This document shows, in pieces, positions 10,253-17,923 of a stretch of DNA of 52,337 nt (the stretch's first letter is position 1; each line of letters begins with the position of its first letter). The position numbers and the translations under genes were made by a program. Below the pieces are notes generated by a model. It was not told where the DNA came from. It did no database searches and saw only the letters and a list, made by a program, of their open reading frames with translations. Origin of the DNA: Ruminococcaceae bacterium OttesenSCG-928-I18 (GTDB taxonomy: Bacteria; Bacillota; Clostridia; Oscillospirales; Ruminococcaceae); contig JAJDHT010000005.1 in the NCBI GenBank assembly GCA_030266325.1, positions 1 to 52,337 on the forward strand, written 5' to 3'.

Positions 10253-10281
10253 TTGTGGTATTCCGTGAATCATATTATACT
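10253..10281 (+). promoter_or_regulatory. promoter of the RluA-family gene, overlapping the radC promoter
   Basis: Plus strand: -35 TTGTGG (10253-10258), 17-bp spacer, -10 TATACT (10276-10281). On the minus strand a TATAAT (10274-10279) serves radC, with only a weak -35 (TGGAAT) at 17 bp. The two -10 boxes overlap, so both promoters cannot be open at once. Confidence 0.6.
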
Positions 10282-10322
10282 ATAGGAACGCAGATTATTC
10301 CATATCCCGGGGGGAGGCTGTC

Positions 10323-11303
10323 GTGAGAGAATTTCTGGCAGGCGCAAACGAAGAGGGCATGCGGCTCTCTCGCTTTGTGTTGCGTGTCACCCACCGCCTG
10401 CCCAATGACCTGCTGTACAAAAGTTTTCGAACCAAGAGAATTAAGGTGAATGGCAAGCGAGCCACCGCCGAAACCCGTCTTTTGCCGGGAGACCGGGTGC
10501 AGCTTTACCTGAACGATGAATTTTTCCCGCCCGAAGCACCCTTGCCCGAAGAGGGCGTGCAAAAGGTCCCCTTTCGGGTGGTGTATGAAGATGAAAACCT
10601 GGCTGCGCTGTATAAACCCGCGGGGGTATTGACGCACCGGGACAGCGAAGGCCGGCCGGGATTGACCGAGGGGTATCAGGCGCTGCTGCGCCAGCGTGAC
10701 CCCCATTTCACCGAAGACGAAAACCGGTTTGTGCCTTCGGCGGCCGGCCGCCTCGACCGAAACACCGAAGGACTGGTTTTACTGGCGAAAACCCACCCCG
10801 CCCTGCGTGAGCTAACCCGGTGGTTTCGGGAAGGGCTCATCGAAAAAAAATATCTCTGCATCGCCGTTGGCAGCCCTGAAGAGGGTCATTTCAAGGCCTA
10901 TCACCGCCGGGACAAGCAGGCAAAACGGGTGGAGATTTTCAGCGGCGAGGCGCCTGGCGCCAAACCCATTGAAACCACGGTTCTTGTTTTGGATAAAAAG
11001 GAACATCTGGCCCTGTGTGAGATCGGCCTCGTGACAGGCCGGACACACCAGATACGCGCACATCTGGCATACCTTGGCACGCCTCTGCTGGGGGATGTAA
11101 AATACGGCGGGGTAAACCCTTCGGAAGCGGCTGTTTCGTACCCCGGTGCGGGGCAGGCGCTGTGTGCCTGGAAACTCTCTCTCCCGGCAACACTGCCAAA
11201 AGAAAACCCCCTTTGCTATCTTGCGGGGCAGAGCTTCAAGGTGGAAAACCCTGCTCTATTACAGTGGTGGAACCGCTACCGGGCCGCCGGAAAAACCCTA
11301 TAA
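10323..11303 (+). CDS. RluA-family 23S rRNA/tRNA pseudouridine synthase
   Basis: It isomerises specific uridines in RNA. It has 326 residues: an N-terminal S4-like RNA-binding segment (RLSRFVLRVTHRLPNDLL, RIKVNGKRA), then the PseudoU_synth_2 domain. The catalytic motif is GRLDRNTEGLVLLAK with the nucleophilic Asp. Most RluA/C/D proteins have HRLDxxTSG, so Gly for His and Glu for Ser/Thr are mild deviations. VTGRTHQIRAHLA and GDVKYG complete the domain. The GTG start at 10323 follows GGGGGGAGG. The site modified cannot be read from sequence. It converges with the U32 gene, the stops overlapping by six bases. Confidence 0.93.
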   Translation: MREFLAGANEEGMRLSRFVLRVTHRLPNDLLYKSFRTKRIKVNGKRATAETRLLPGDRVQLYLNDEFFPPEAPLPEEGVQKVPFRVVYEDENLAALYKPAGVLTHRDSEGRPGLTEGYQALLRQRDPHFTEDENRFVPSAAGRLDRNTEGLVLLAKTHPALRELTRWFREGLIEKKYLCIAVGSPEEGHFKAYHRRDKQAKRVEIFSGEAPGAKPIETTVLVLDKKEHLALCEIGLVTGRTHQIRAHLAYLGTPLLGDVKYGGVNPSEAAVSYPGAGQALCAWKLSLPATLPKENPLCYLAGQSFKVENPALLQWWNRYRAAGKTL

Positions 11304-12518
11304 TTTTTTTCTCAAAATGGTGTTCGCGGGAAAGCTTTCCCCCGCCGGGGCCGCAAGCAAAAACTCCATTTTCGTGTGGGGGGTCGCGCTTATTTCGCGG
11401 CCCTCTCTGTCTTTGATGAATTCGGGTGTGAAACACACGGCCCTGCCCTCGGGCAAAAGCGCTTCGAGGGGCTCTCCCAGCGTGAATTTCCCCCGCTGCA
11501 CGCAGTGCAGCAGGCCCTCTTCCTGGCGCGAAACCACCCCCACGAGCTGCCAACTGCGCAGATAGCCCCCCTGTTTTGGGCTTTGGGTGGCCCCCTGCCT
11601 GCCGAGGAAAAACCCGCTGGAATAGGGCCTGTGGGAAGTTTTCTCCAGTTCTTCGGCTGTAAAGCGCGGCATTTCGTAGTTTTGCGCCCCCGCCGTGGCG
11701 ATCGCATCCAAGGCCGCGCGGTAGGCCGCCGTGACCGAAGCGGTATAATAGAAGGATTTACTGCGCCCCTCCACTTTCACGCTGCTGACACCGGCCTGCA
11801 AGACCCTGTCCAGGAAAGGGGCCGCACACAAGTCATCCGCACTAAGGATATAGCTGCCGTACTCCTCTTCCCCCAGCTCGAACTGCTGGCCGGGGCGCTG
11901 CTCTTCCAGCAGGCTGTATTTCCAGCGGCAGCTCTGCGCACAGAGGCCCCGGTTGGCGTCCCGTCCCGTGAGATAGTTCGAAATGAGGCAGCGGCCGGAG
12001 ACACTCATGCACATGGCGCCGTGAACAAACGCCTCCAGCTCCAGCTGTGGGGGTGTGTTTTTTCTGATATGGGAAATCTCCTCAAGAGAGAGTTCCCGTG
12101 CCAAAATCACTCGTTTCGCCCCCAGGTGATACGCCATGGTGGCCGCCGCCTGGTTTGCAATACCCGCCTGTGTGGAAAAATGAATCTCGGCGGCGGGCGC
12201 GAAACGCTTTACGAGGTCCAGCACGCCAAGGTCGGCGATGATGAAGGCATCTACACCCGCCCGAAACGCCATGGTGATAAAAGACGGCATCTCCTCGATC
12301 TCTTTGCATGTGGGCAGGGTGTTCAGTGTACAAAACAGCTTTTTGCCGCGGCTATGGCATAGTTCCGCCGCGGCAAAAAGCTGTTCTTCATCGAAATTTT
12401 CGCTGGAAGAGCGCATGCCAAACTTTTTGGCACCGAGGTAGACGGCGTCGGCGCCAAAGTCCAGCGCAAAACGCAGGGCTTCAAAATCGCCGGCCGGGCT
12501 CAGGAGTTCGGCTTTCAG
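11298..12518 (-). CDS. peptidase U32-family protein (TrhP/YrrO type), apparent non-AUG start
   Basis: U32 proteins of the TrhP/RlhA group take part in RNA hydroxylation (ho5U34 of tRNA; ho5C of 23S rRNA) using prephenate. Others were first called collagenases. The signature HGAMCMSVSGRCLISNYL plus NRGLCAQSCRW supplies the conserved cysteines. The family N-terminus KAELLSPAGDFEALRFALDF precedes the first ATG (12416), so the true start is upstream. The only in-frame codons after the mltG stop are ATT (12521) and CTG (12518). GGAGG lies eight bases before CTG, so I use CTG, giving about 406 residues. In Bacillus, mltG (yrrL) is likewise followed by yrrM and the U32 genes yrrN/yrrO, which supports a tRNA-modification role. 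The enzyme's exact substrate is inferred. Confidence 0.9.
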   Translation of the reverse strand: MKAELLSPAGDFEALRFALDFGADAVYLGAKKFGMRSSSENFDEEQLFAAAELCHSRGKKLFCTLNTLPTCKEIEEMPSFITMAFRAGVDAFIIADLGVLDLVKRFAPAAEIHFSTQAGIANQAAATMAYHLGAKRVILARELSLEEISHIRKNTPPQLELEAFVHGAMCMSVSGRCLISNYLTGRDANRGLCAQSCRWKYSLLEEQRPGQQFELGEEEYGSYILSADDLCAAPFLDRVLQAGVSSVKVEGRSKSFYYTASVTAAYRAALDAIATAGAQNYEMPRFTAEELEKTSHRPYSSGFFLGRQGATQSPKQGGYLRSWQLVGVVSRQEEGLLHCVQRGKFTLGEPLEALLPEGRAVCFTPEFIKDREGREISATPHTKMEFLLAAPAGESFPANTILRKKL

Positions 12519-12521
12519 AAT

Positions 12522-13847
12522 CTATTCCTCCGCTGCATCTTCCTCTGTATTTTCCTCGAGCGTGCCCGCCTCTTCCTCGGCTTCATACTGGGCATTCATC
12601 CGCTCCATCGTGGCTATGTTGCCCTCATGTTCCGCAAAGGTACGCGCATAATAGTAGTTTCCGTAGAAATCGGTGAGGAAGTAGTAGTCGACACCTACCA
12701 TTTCTTCGTTGGGGTAAAGCGCCGCGTTGATGGCCGTCATACCCGGGCAGGAGATCGGCCCGGCGGGCAGTCCCTCCCTCGTTCGCTCGTCCTCATCCCC
12801 GCTGTAGTATCCATAGAAGAGGTTGTCCGGCACGTCCTCATAGTTGCCGCCATAGTCGCGCGCAATCCAGTCCCGAATATAGTAGAACGTAACGTCGCTG
12901 CCCATGGTGCGCCGGTCAAGGTCTGTGTTGTCCAGGTCTTCTTTCAGGCGGTTCCAGAAGACGGCCGCCACATCCGGCTGGTGTTCCGGGTCCCCCGCCT
13001 CCTCCTCGATCAGCGAGGCCAAGGTGATCGTCTCAATCAGGCTGAGGCCCCGTTCCTCCATCCTGGCATAGAGCTCATCCGTCATCTCGGCGTCAAACTG
13101 CTCATACAACCGGCGCACGATGTTCTCGGCAGACTCGTCCACATAGAACTCATAGGTGTTTGGCGCAAGGTACCCCTCGGCCGGCATATAGGTGTCCGGA
13201 TCCTGCCCTTCGCTGAGGATACGGGCGATCACATCGATGTCCGAATAACTCTCAAGGTCGTTGGCGGCGTCGATGAACTCCTGCGCCGTACACATACCCG
13301 CCTCTTCCACAACCATGGCAAACTGCACTACCGTACTGCCCTCGGGGAAGGTGACCATCATGGTGTCCCGCGGGGGCGGCGGCTGCGAGAGCACTTCAAT
13401 GATCTCGTCGTAACTCATGCCCGGGTCAAGGTAGAACCGGCCCGTTTGGAACACATTGGTGGCCCCGTTAAAACGGGTGTAGAAACGGAAAATGCTCGCG
13501 CTGGAAATGAGCCCCTCTTCTTCCAACTGGCTGCCAATCACGCGGCCCGTGCTGCTGGGGGCGACATCAAACACCACGGTTTCGGTGGCCGTGGCCTTGT
13601 TTCCGTCGATTTCCGACTTGATGGAAAACACAAAAAAGAGCACCACGACGACGACAACCGCCAACACGGCGAGAAAGGCAATCAGACAACCCATGCCGGC
13701 CCGCTTTCGGGCCAGATCGTCGTCGTATTCCTCATAGTCTTCATACTCATCATCATACTGCTCGTAATCGTCGTCTGCCGCGCGGCGAATCTGATCTGTC
13801 CGGCTAAAATCCTTGTCGGGACCGGCTCTGTGCCTGCGTCGTGCCAT
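12522..13847 (-). CDS. mltG: endolytic murein transglycosylase MltG
   Basis: MltG cleaves nascent peptidoglycan strands at the membrane and is thought to set glycan chain length. It has 441 residues: a short basic start (MARRRHRAG), a very acidic cytoplasmic stretch (about residues 25-44, Asp/Glu/Tyr only), a single transmembrane helix (about 53-75, with nine Val or Leu in a row), and the extracellular YceG domain. ASLIEEEAGDPEHQPDVAA contains the catalytic Glu region, followed by VFWNRL. The tail is Glu-rich. The frame opens at 13934, but ATG 13847 has GGAGG upstream and starts the recognisable protein. It is transcribed from 14008-14036 and followed without a gap by the U32 gene. Confidence 0.94.
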   Translation of the reverse strand: MARRRHRAGPDKDFSRTDQIRRAADDDYEQYDDEYEDYEEYDDDLARKRAGMGCLIAFLAVLAVVVVVVLFFVFSIKSEIDGNKATATETVVFDVAPSSTGRVIGSQLEEEGLISSASIFRFYTRFNGATNVFQTGRFYLDPGMSYDEIIEVLSQPPPPRDTMMVTFPEGSTVVQFAMVVEEAGMCTAQEFIDAANDLESYSDIDVIARILSEGQDPDTYMPAEGYLAPNTYEFYVDESAENIVRRLYEQFDAEMTDELYARMEERGLSLIETITLASLIEEEAGDPEHQPDVAAVFWNRLKEDLDNTDLDRRTMGSDVTFYYIRDWIARDYGGNYEDVPDNLFYGYYSGDEDERTREGLPAGPISCPGMTAINAALYPNEEMVGVDYYFLTDFYGNYYYARTFAEHEGNIATMERMNAQYEAEEEAGTLEENTEEDAAEE

Positions 13848-14007
13848 ACCCCTAAACCTCCGATAAAACGCGCCTTTCCTGCGGCAATCCACAGGATACC
13901 AGCGCCGTAATCTGACTGGGCCAGCCCCAAACACGTTGAGGCGAAAACCCCCACTGCCGGGAACAAAACCGGCGTTCCCTTTCCATTGACAAAAAGGACG
14001 CTTTCTT

Positions 14008-14036
14008 ATCTTACTAAAGAAACCTCATTTTGGCAA
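14008..14036 (-). promoter_or_regulatory. promoter of mltG-U32
   Basis: Minus strand: -35 TTGCCA (14031-14036), 17-bp spacer, -10 TAAGAT (14008-14013). This gives a leader of about 155 nt before the mltG ATG. Confidence 0.6.
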
Positions 14037-14060
14037 GCCCTCGCCCCACCTTCTGCGAAG

Positions 14061-14101
14061 GACACATGAAATATACACGATAAACGACGCGGCGGGTACG
14101 C
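14061..14101 (-). repeat. partial copy R5 of the dispersed repeat
   Basis: Read on the minus strand, 36 bp align to the left half of R1 with about 30 identities, sharing the words CGCGTCGTTTATC and ATTTCATGTG. The central stem is degenerate (a short CCTTC/GAAGG hairpin) and the right end is not recognisable. It lies between the DJ-1 gene stop and the mltG promoter. Confidence 0.5.
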
Positions 14102-14116
14102 TCGCCCCTATGTATA

Positions 14117-14656
14117 CTATTCCGGATACACTTTACTCACGGTCTCTTCGGCCTGTTCGCTGCCCAAAACCGCCGTAAGCAGCGCTTTCGCAAACTGCAA
14201 TGCCACACCTGCGCTGCGGCCCGTGATGATGTTTCCATCCACCTCAATGGCGGCGCCGGTCGCCTCGCCCTCCAAAAAACCCGGGAAGGCCGTGAACCGC
14301 TTGCCCTCCAACAGCCCCAACCCGTGCAGCACGGTAGGTGCCGCACAAATGGCGCCAATCACCCTGCCTTTGGCCGCGGCCTCACGAAGCGCATCTTTCA
14401 CCATCTCGCTTTGGGCGAGGTTGGTTGTGCCGGGCATGCCGCCCGGAAGCACCACCAAATCGGGTTCTTCGGGCAAGGAGAAATCCCCGGCCTCCACATC
14501 CGCCAGAACCGAAATGCCATGGGCACCCGTCACTGTTTTTCCCGTCACCCCGACCGTCAACACAGTGAGTCCTGCACGCCGCAGCATATCCACCTGGGTC
14601 AGCCCTTCTATTTCTTCAAACCCTTCGGCGAGAAAAACAACCGCTTTTTTGCCCAT
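14117..14656 (-). CDS. DJ-1/PfpI family protein (DJ-1/YajL type)
   Basis: 179 residues, a complete DJ-1-like alpha/beta sandwich. Visible are AEGFEEIEGLTQVDMLRRAG, where Glu17 matches the conserved Glu18 of DJ-1, PGGMPG, and the nucleophile elbow GAICAAPTVL with Cys104. Members act as protein/glyoxal deglycases, glyoxalase III or redox sensors. Which activity holds here is not decidable. AAGGAG precedes the ATG. Last gene of the long pcrA-thyX-tmk operon, 29 bp after the GNAT gene, so its link to that operon is positional only. Confidence 0.9.
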   Translation of the reverse strand: MGKKAVVFLAEGFEEIEGLTQVDMLRRAGLTVLTVGVTGKTVTGAHGISVLADVEAGDFSLPEEPDLVVLPGGMPGTTNLAQSEMVKDALREAAAKGRVIGAICAAPTVLHGLGLLEGKRFTAFPGFLEGEATGAAIEVDGNIITGRSAGVALQFAKALLTAVLGSEQAEETVSKVYPE

Positions 14657-14685
14657 ATTCCATTCTCCTTTCCCGGTGTACCTTT

Positions 14686-15564
14686 CTAACTCGATCGAAA
14701 CAGCTCTGGGTTTTCATAGTCTTTTTCAAAGAGCTCATCAAGCCCAAAACGCAGATACAACGAGGTTTTTTCACAGCCCGGCACCAGCCATTTGTACTGG
14801 GCCAGTTTTTGCGCTGCGCCCTCAGCCGCAAACAGGGTGCTCTGTAGCGGCAGGATGAGCACGCCGTGTTCTTTGCCCAGCTCTTGGCCCAGCGCCGAAA
14901 GAAACCCGCTCGCGGAAGCGTCACTTTTTGCGGCTATTTCGGGCACAAGCAAGCGCCCCTGCTTTTCGAGGTACACCGCATAGGCCTCCTCGCTTACCGC
15001 CAGCCGGCCGCCCGCTTCGCGTACGCCTTCGAGTACCATCTCCATGCGTGGTTTCGAGAAAGAGATGGTTTCACCCCGGAAAAAAGTTTCCCGTAAACGC
15101 ACAAAACTTTCCGGCTCCAGGCAGAGAAGGCGAAGGCGGGGTTCCCGCCCCACCCGCTCAAGTTCTTTCTGCACGATGCGCATTTTCATCGTCGCGTAGC
15201 CATGCTTTTCATAATAGGAGAAAAGAGACGCAGAGGCGGGAATCAAACAGGAAAAAGCTGCGCCCTGTTCCCGGCAGGCCCCTTCGGCATAGGACATGAG
15301 CGCCGCCATGATGCCCTGCCCCCTGAAAGCGGGCTCTGTGGCCAACGCGTAAAAATAGCTTCCCCTGAGACTCCCCTGGGCACAGGGAACCGCGGAGAGG
15401 ATGGCCAGAGTCCGCCCCTCCCGCTGGGCCAAATACTGGTTTCCCTCGCCCACAAACACGTCGAGGAACCGTTCCACTACGGGTGGCTCGTCTTTAAAAA
15501 CCTTCTGCCACAGGGCGACTACAGAGGGGCGGTCTTCCACAGTGGCACGGCGGTATAAAACCAT
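14686..15564 (-). CDS. GNAT-family N-acetyltransferase
   Basis: 292 residues. The N-terminal half is a GNAT fold with ALATEPAFRGQGIMAALM, the acetyl-CoA pyrophosphate loop (motif A, RGQGIM), and a following SLFSYYEKHGYA. The C-terminal half, about residues 135-292, resembles the second domain of Eis-like/YkkB-like acetyltransferases but is weakly conserved. The substrate is unknown. The ATG at 15564 lies one base after the DUF2156 stop, with AGGGG across the junction, indicating translational coupling. Confidence 0.82.
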   Translation of the reverse strand: MVLYRRATVEDRPSVVALWQKVFKDEPPVVERFLDVFVGEGNQYLAQREGRTLAILSAVPCAQGSLRGSYFYALATEPAFRGQGIMAALMSYAEGACREQGAAFSCLIPASASLFSYYEKHGYATMKMRIVQKELERVGREPRLRLLCLEPESFVRLRETFFRGETISFSKPRMEMVLEGVREAGGRLAVSEEAYAVYLEKQGRLLVPEIAAKSDASASGFLSALGQELGKEHGVLILPLQSTLFAAEGAAQKLAQYKWLVPGCEKTSLYLRFGLDELFEKDYENPELFRSS

Positions 15565-15565
15565 A

Positions 15566-16468
15566 CTACCCCTGCCAATCTATGGGTGTTGCGTCGTATT
15601 TATCTACCCTGAAATGAGGATGGTACGAAAGTTTCGCCTCCCGCAAGCCCTCTTCATCCAGATCGTTTTCCCGGTTGATATACCGGTAGCCCTCGCCCAA
15701 AAAACGGGCCATCTCTCTGTTGATCATGGCATAGGCGCCGCTGACATCATAGAGTGCTTTTTCCACATGGGTGACAAACATATCGCTGCCCAGCTTGCTG
15801 CCGAACGAAAAGGCCACCACCTCCCCATCCACGCGGATATATCCACCTTTCACGTTCATTTCGCTGTAGTGGCGGCAGGCCTGTTCTATTGCGCGGCGCT
15901 CCGTCATAATCCCTTCATCGTCCCGGTTGTCGTACAGGTTGGCCCAGCGGTCGTTAAACTCACAGACACAGTGAATCGAATCATCGCCTATTTCCCGAAA
16001 CTGCCAATCGGGATAGGTGCGCTCGAATTTCGAGCAATGGTTTCTCTTTTTTTGATATTTGCGGCCGGGCAGGTTGGCAAGGTCACTTTGCAGGTAGACA
16101 TAGTCACTTTGCCCGGGGGGGTTGTCATACCGAAAATAACCGGGAAACAGCTCTTCCATGTCCGGCAGGCGCTCTTTCGGTATCGTGGAAATCACCGGTA
16201 TCTTCCCCAGGGTTTTCGCATCCTGCAAAACCGCCTCCAGCACCGCTTTCAGGTCCCCTGTACCGCAGGGAAATTGATAGTGGACGTATTCGTCGCCATA
16301 GTCATAGCGCACCACGATATAGTCCTCGAAGCGGGCTATCTCGGTGTGATAGACTTTTTTCCAGATATAGAGGTTCACAAAGGCGAATTCGCAACTTCGA
16401 TAGCCATTTGACTCAAGCAGAGGTACCGCCCATTTCGCATCTTCAATTTTCACTTCGTTAAAAATCAT
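15566..16468 (-). CDS. DUF2156 protein (MprF C-terminal-like)
   Basis: 300 residues starting MIFNEVKIEDAKWAVPLLES. The fold is of the DUF2156 type: two GNAT-like halves, as in the aminoacyl-transfer domain of MprF. Motifs seen are KYQKKRNHCSKFE and GEVVAFSFGSKLG, then INREMARFL and YINRENDLDEEGLREAK. No membrane helices are present, so this is the soluble stand-alone form, whose reaction is unknown. Some related proteins transfer aminoacyl groups from tRNA, which is an inference here. The ATG overlaps the tmk stop (ATGA), so the two are coupled. The upstream-extended frame to 16603 lies inside tmk and is not used. Confidence 0.85.
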   Translation of the reverse strand: MIFNEVKIEDAKWAVPLLESNGYRSCEFAFVNLYIWKKVYHTEIARFEDYIVVRYDYGDEYVHYQFPCGTGDLKAVLEAVLQDAKTLGKIPVISTIPKERLPDMEELFPGYFRYDNPPGQSDYVYLQSDLANLPGRKYQKKRNHCSKFERTYPDWQFREIGDDSIHCVCEFNDRWANLYDNRDDEGIMTERRAIEQACRHYSEMNVKGGYIRVDGEVVAFSFGSKLGSDMFVTHVEKALYDVSGAYAMINREMARFLGEGYRYINRENDLDEEGLREAKLSYHPHFRVDKYDATPIDWQG

Positions 16469-17133
16469 GTTTCTAAAGACTCCTTTACAAGCGCATAGAG
16501 TTCGGCGTGTATTTCCCCGGCGGGACGCATTTTCTTCTCCTGTGTGCAGAGAACCTGGATCCACCCGTAGTTTTGCACACACCATAGAGCCACGTCCCTG
16601 CACCTTTGCAGATAGGCAAGGTCCCTTTCGTGAATGTCCCTTTTGTCCTCATTTTGGTATCGTACCGCCAACAATTCCTGGCTCACGTCCGGGTCTACGT
16701 CGAGAAAGAATACCGAATGTGGCGCAGGAATGCCCAGTTTTTTGTATTCGAACTCCTCCAACCAGTCATGATATTCGTTCCACTGCGCATAGGGGAGTTT
16801 CGCACACTGATGAATCAGGTTGGATGTGGTGTACCTGTCCGCCAGCACGAACCCGCCTTGTGAATAGTAGGCGCCCCAGTCCTGCTTACAACCCGCATAA
16901 CGGTCCACCGCGTAAAAACTCGAGGCGGCATAGGCATTTACATCGTCCGGTTTTTGCCCAAACTCCCCGGCCAGATACATTTTTACAAGGGCACTGGAAG
17001 GGCTCTCGTAGTTTGGGAAGGAGAGGCCCCGGACCGGGATGTTTTCATCGGACAAATGGTTTATGAGCAGCTCTTTTTGCGTGGCTTTGCCGCTGCCGTC
17101 CAGGCCGTCTATGACGAAGAGTTTTCCGTCCAT
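16465..17133 (-). CDS. tmk: thymidylate (dTMP) kinase
   Basis: Phosphorylates dTMP to dTDP. 222 residues. The P-loop GLDGSGKATQ lies near residue 9, with DRY (VDRYAGCK; LADRYTTSNLIHQCAKL) and the SVFFLDVD strand. The lid region is present (RYQNEDKRDIHERD). This family variant is somewhat divergent from typical Tmk, with insertions around YHDWLEEFEYKKLG. It follows thyX by three bases, the GGAGGAG site lying inside the thyX end, so dTMP synthesis and its phosphorylation are coupled. Confidence 0.92.
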   Translation of the reverse strand: MDGKLFVIDGLDGSGKATQKELLINHLSDENIPVRGLSFPNYESPSSALVKMYLAGEFGQKPDDVNAYAASSFYAVDRYAGCKQDWGAYYSQGGFVLADRYTTSNLIHQCAKLPYAQWNEYHDWLEEFEYKKLGIPAPHSVFFLDVDPDVSQELLAVRYQNEDKRDIHERDLAYLQRCRDVALWCVQNYGWIQVLCTQEKKMRPAGEIHAELYALVKESLET

Positions 17134-17136
17134 ACC

Positions 17137-17922
17137 TCACTCCTCCCCACCACACGCCTGCGCACGAAGGGCCGCATACGCCGCCCGCATCTCCGCCGCC
17201 CGCCCGCAGCTCATCTTGCCCTCGCCGCAAGGGCCGGCCGCACAGGAGGGGCCCGCCTTCGCAAAGAGAGCAGGGGCGGCGGCAAAGGCCAGCTTCAGCA
17301 TCTCGTCTGCCAGGGCATGTATTTCCCACTGGGCGCGGTTGCAACAGCGCAGTATAAAAAAATGGTTGAGGCTGCGTGCGTTCATCGTAAAAATCATTTT
17401 GGTGCTGCACCCATTGGGCAGCAGGAACCTCGCGTCCTCGATGGCCTTTTTCTCCGCTTTGGACGTCGCCTCTTTTTGTGCGAGACCCTCTTTGAGATAG
17501 GCTTCTTCATGTTCTTTTTTTAATATTTCCGTCAGCTGTTCGTAACGCGCCGCCTCGTCATTCATGGCCTGTTCGAACAACGCCTTCGCCTCGGGGATTT
17601 TTTCGATTTCCGGCGGGAGGACATAGGCAAATGCATCCATCTTCACATAGCGCTGGCTCTGCACGCTGAACGAGGCGATGCGGTGGCGTGTGATCTGGGC
17701 CAGCAGGGAACGGCTGACACCCTCTGCGGCAAAGGTGAAGCTGGCGTGTTCCGTGGGGCTTTCGTGCCCAAGCTCGGCAAGCATCCTCACAAAATCCCGG
17801 CTTTTCTCCGCGTCGAGGCCCTCCAGCAGCTCGTCAATACCCGTATTTGCGTAGCAGAGCTTGGCCGCGGCCGCCACCACCTTTTCCGGCTGCGGTGTAT
17901 GGGCAATCAGTTTCACCTTCAT
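17137..17922 (-). CDS. thyX: flavin-dependent thymidylate synthase ThyX
   Basis: Makes dTMP from dUMP with methylene-THF, FAD and NADPH. 261 residues from MKVKLIAHTPQPEKV. The ThyX motif RHR-x7-S is present (RHRIASFSVQS, residues 79-89), followed by QRYVKM. The C-terminal part holds ARFLLPNGCSTKMIFTMNAR and a cysteine-rich extension (GPSCAAGPC, GKMSCG), which could bind metal (inference). The start is uncertain by three codons: ATG 17931 lies inside the pcrA end, and ATG 17922 is one base past its stop. I use the latter, which matches the family start. The ThyA enzyme is not in this window. Confidence 0.95.
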   Translation of the reverse strand: MKVKLIAHTPQPEKVVAAAAKLCYANTGIDELLEGLDAEKSRDFVRMLAELGHESPTEHASFTFAAEGVSRSLLAQITRHRIASFSVQSQRYVKMDAFAYVLPPEIEKIPEAKALFEQAMNDEAARYEQLTEILKKEHEEAYLKEGLAQKEATSKAEKKAIEDARFLLPNGCSTKMIFTMNARSLNHFFILRCCNRAQWEIHALADEMLKLAFAAAPALFAKAGPSCAAGPCGEGKMSCGRAAEMRAAYAALRAQACGGEE

Positions 17923-17923
17923 C

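Noticed and set aside
12627-13910. 427-codon plus-strand open frame
   Set aside because: Antisense to mltG; repetitive His/Val/Arg, no recognisable motif.
13985-14013. TTGACA on the plus strand near 13985
   Set aside because: No acceptable -10 and no gene downstream on that strand.
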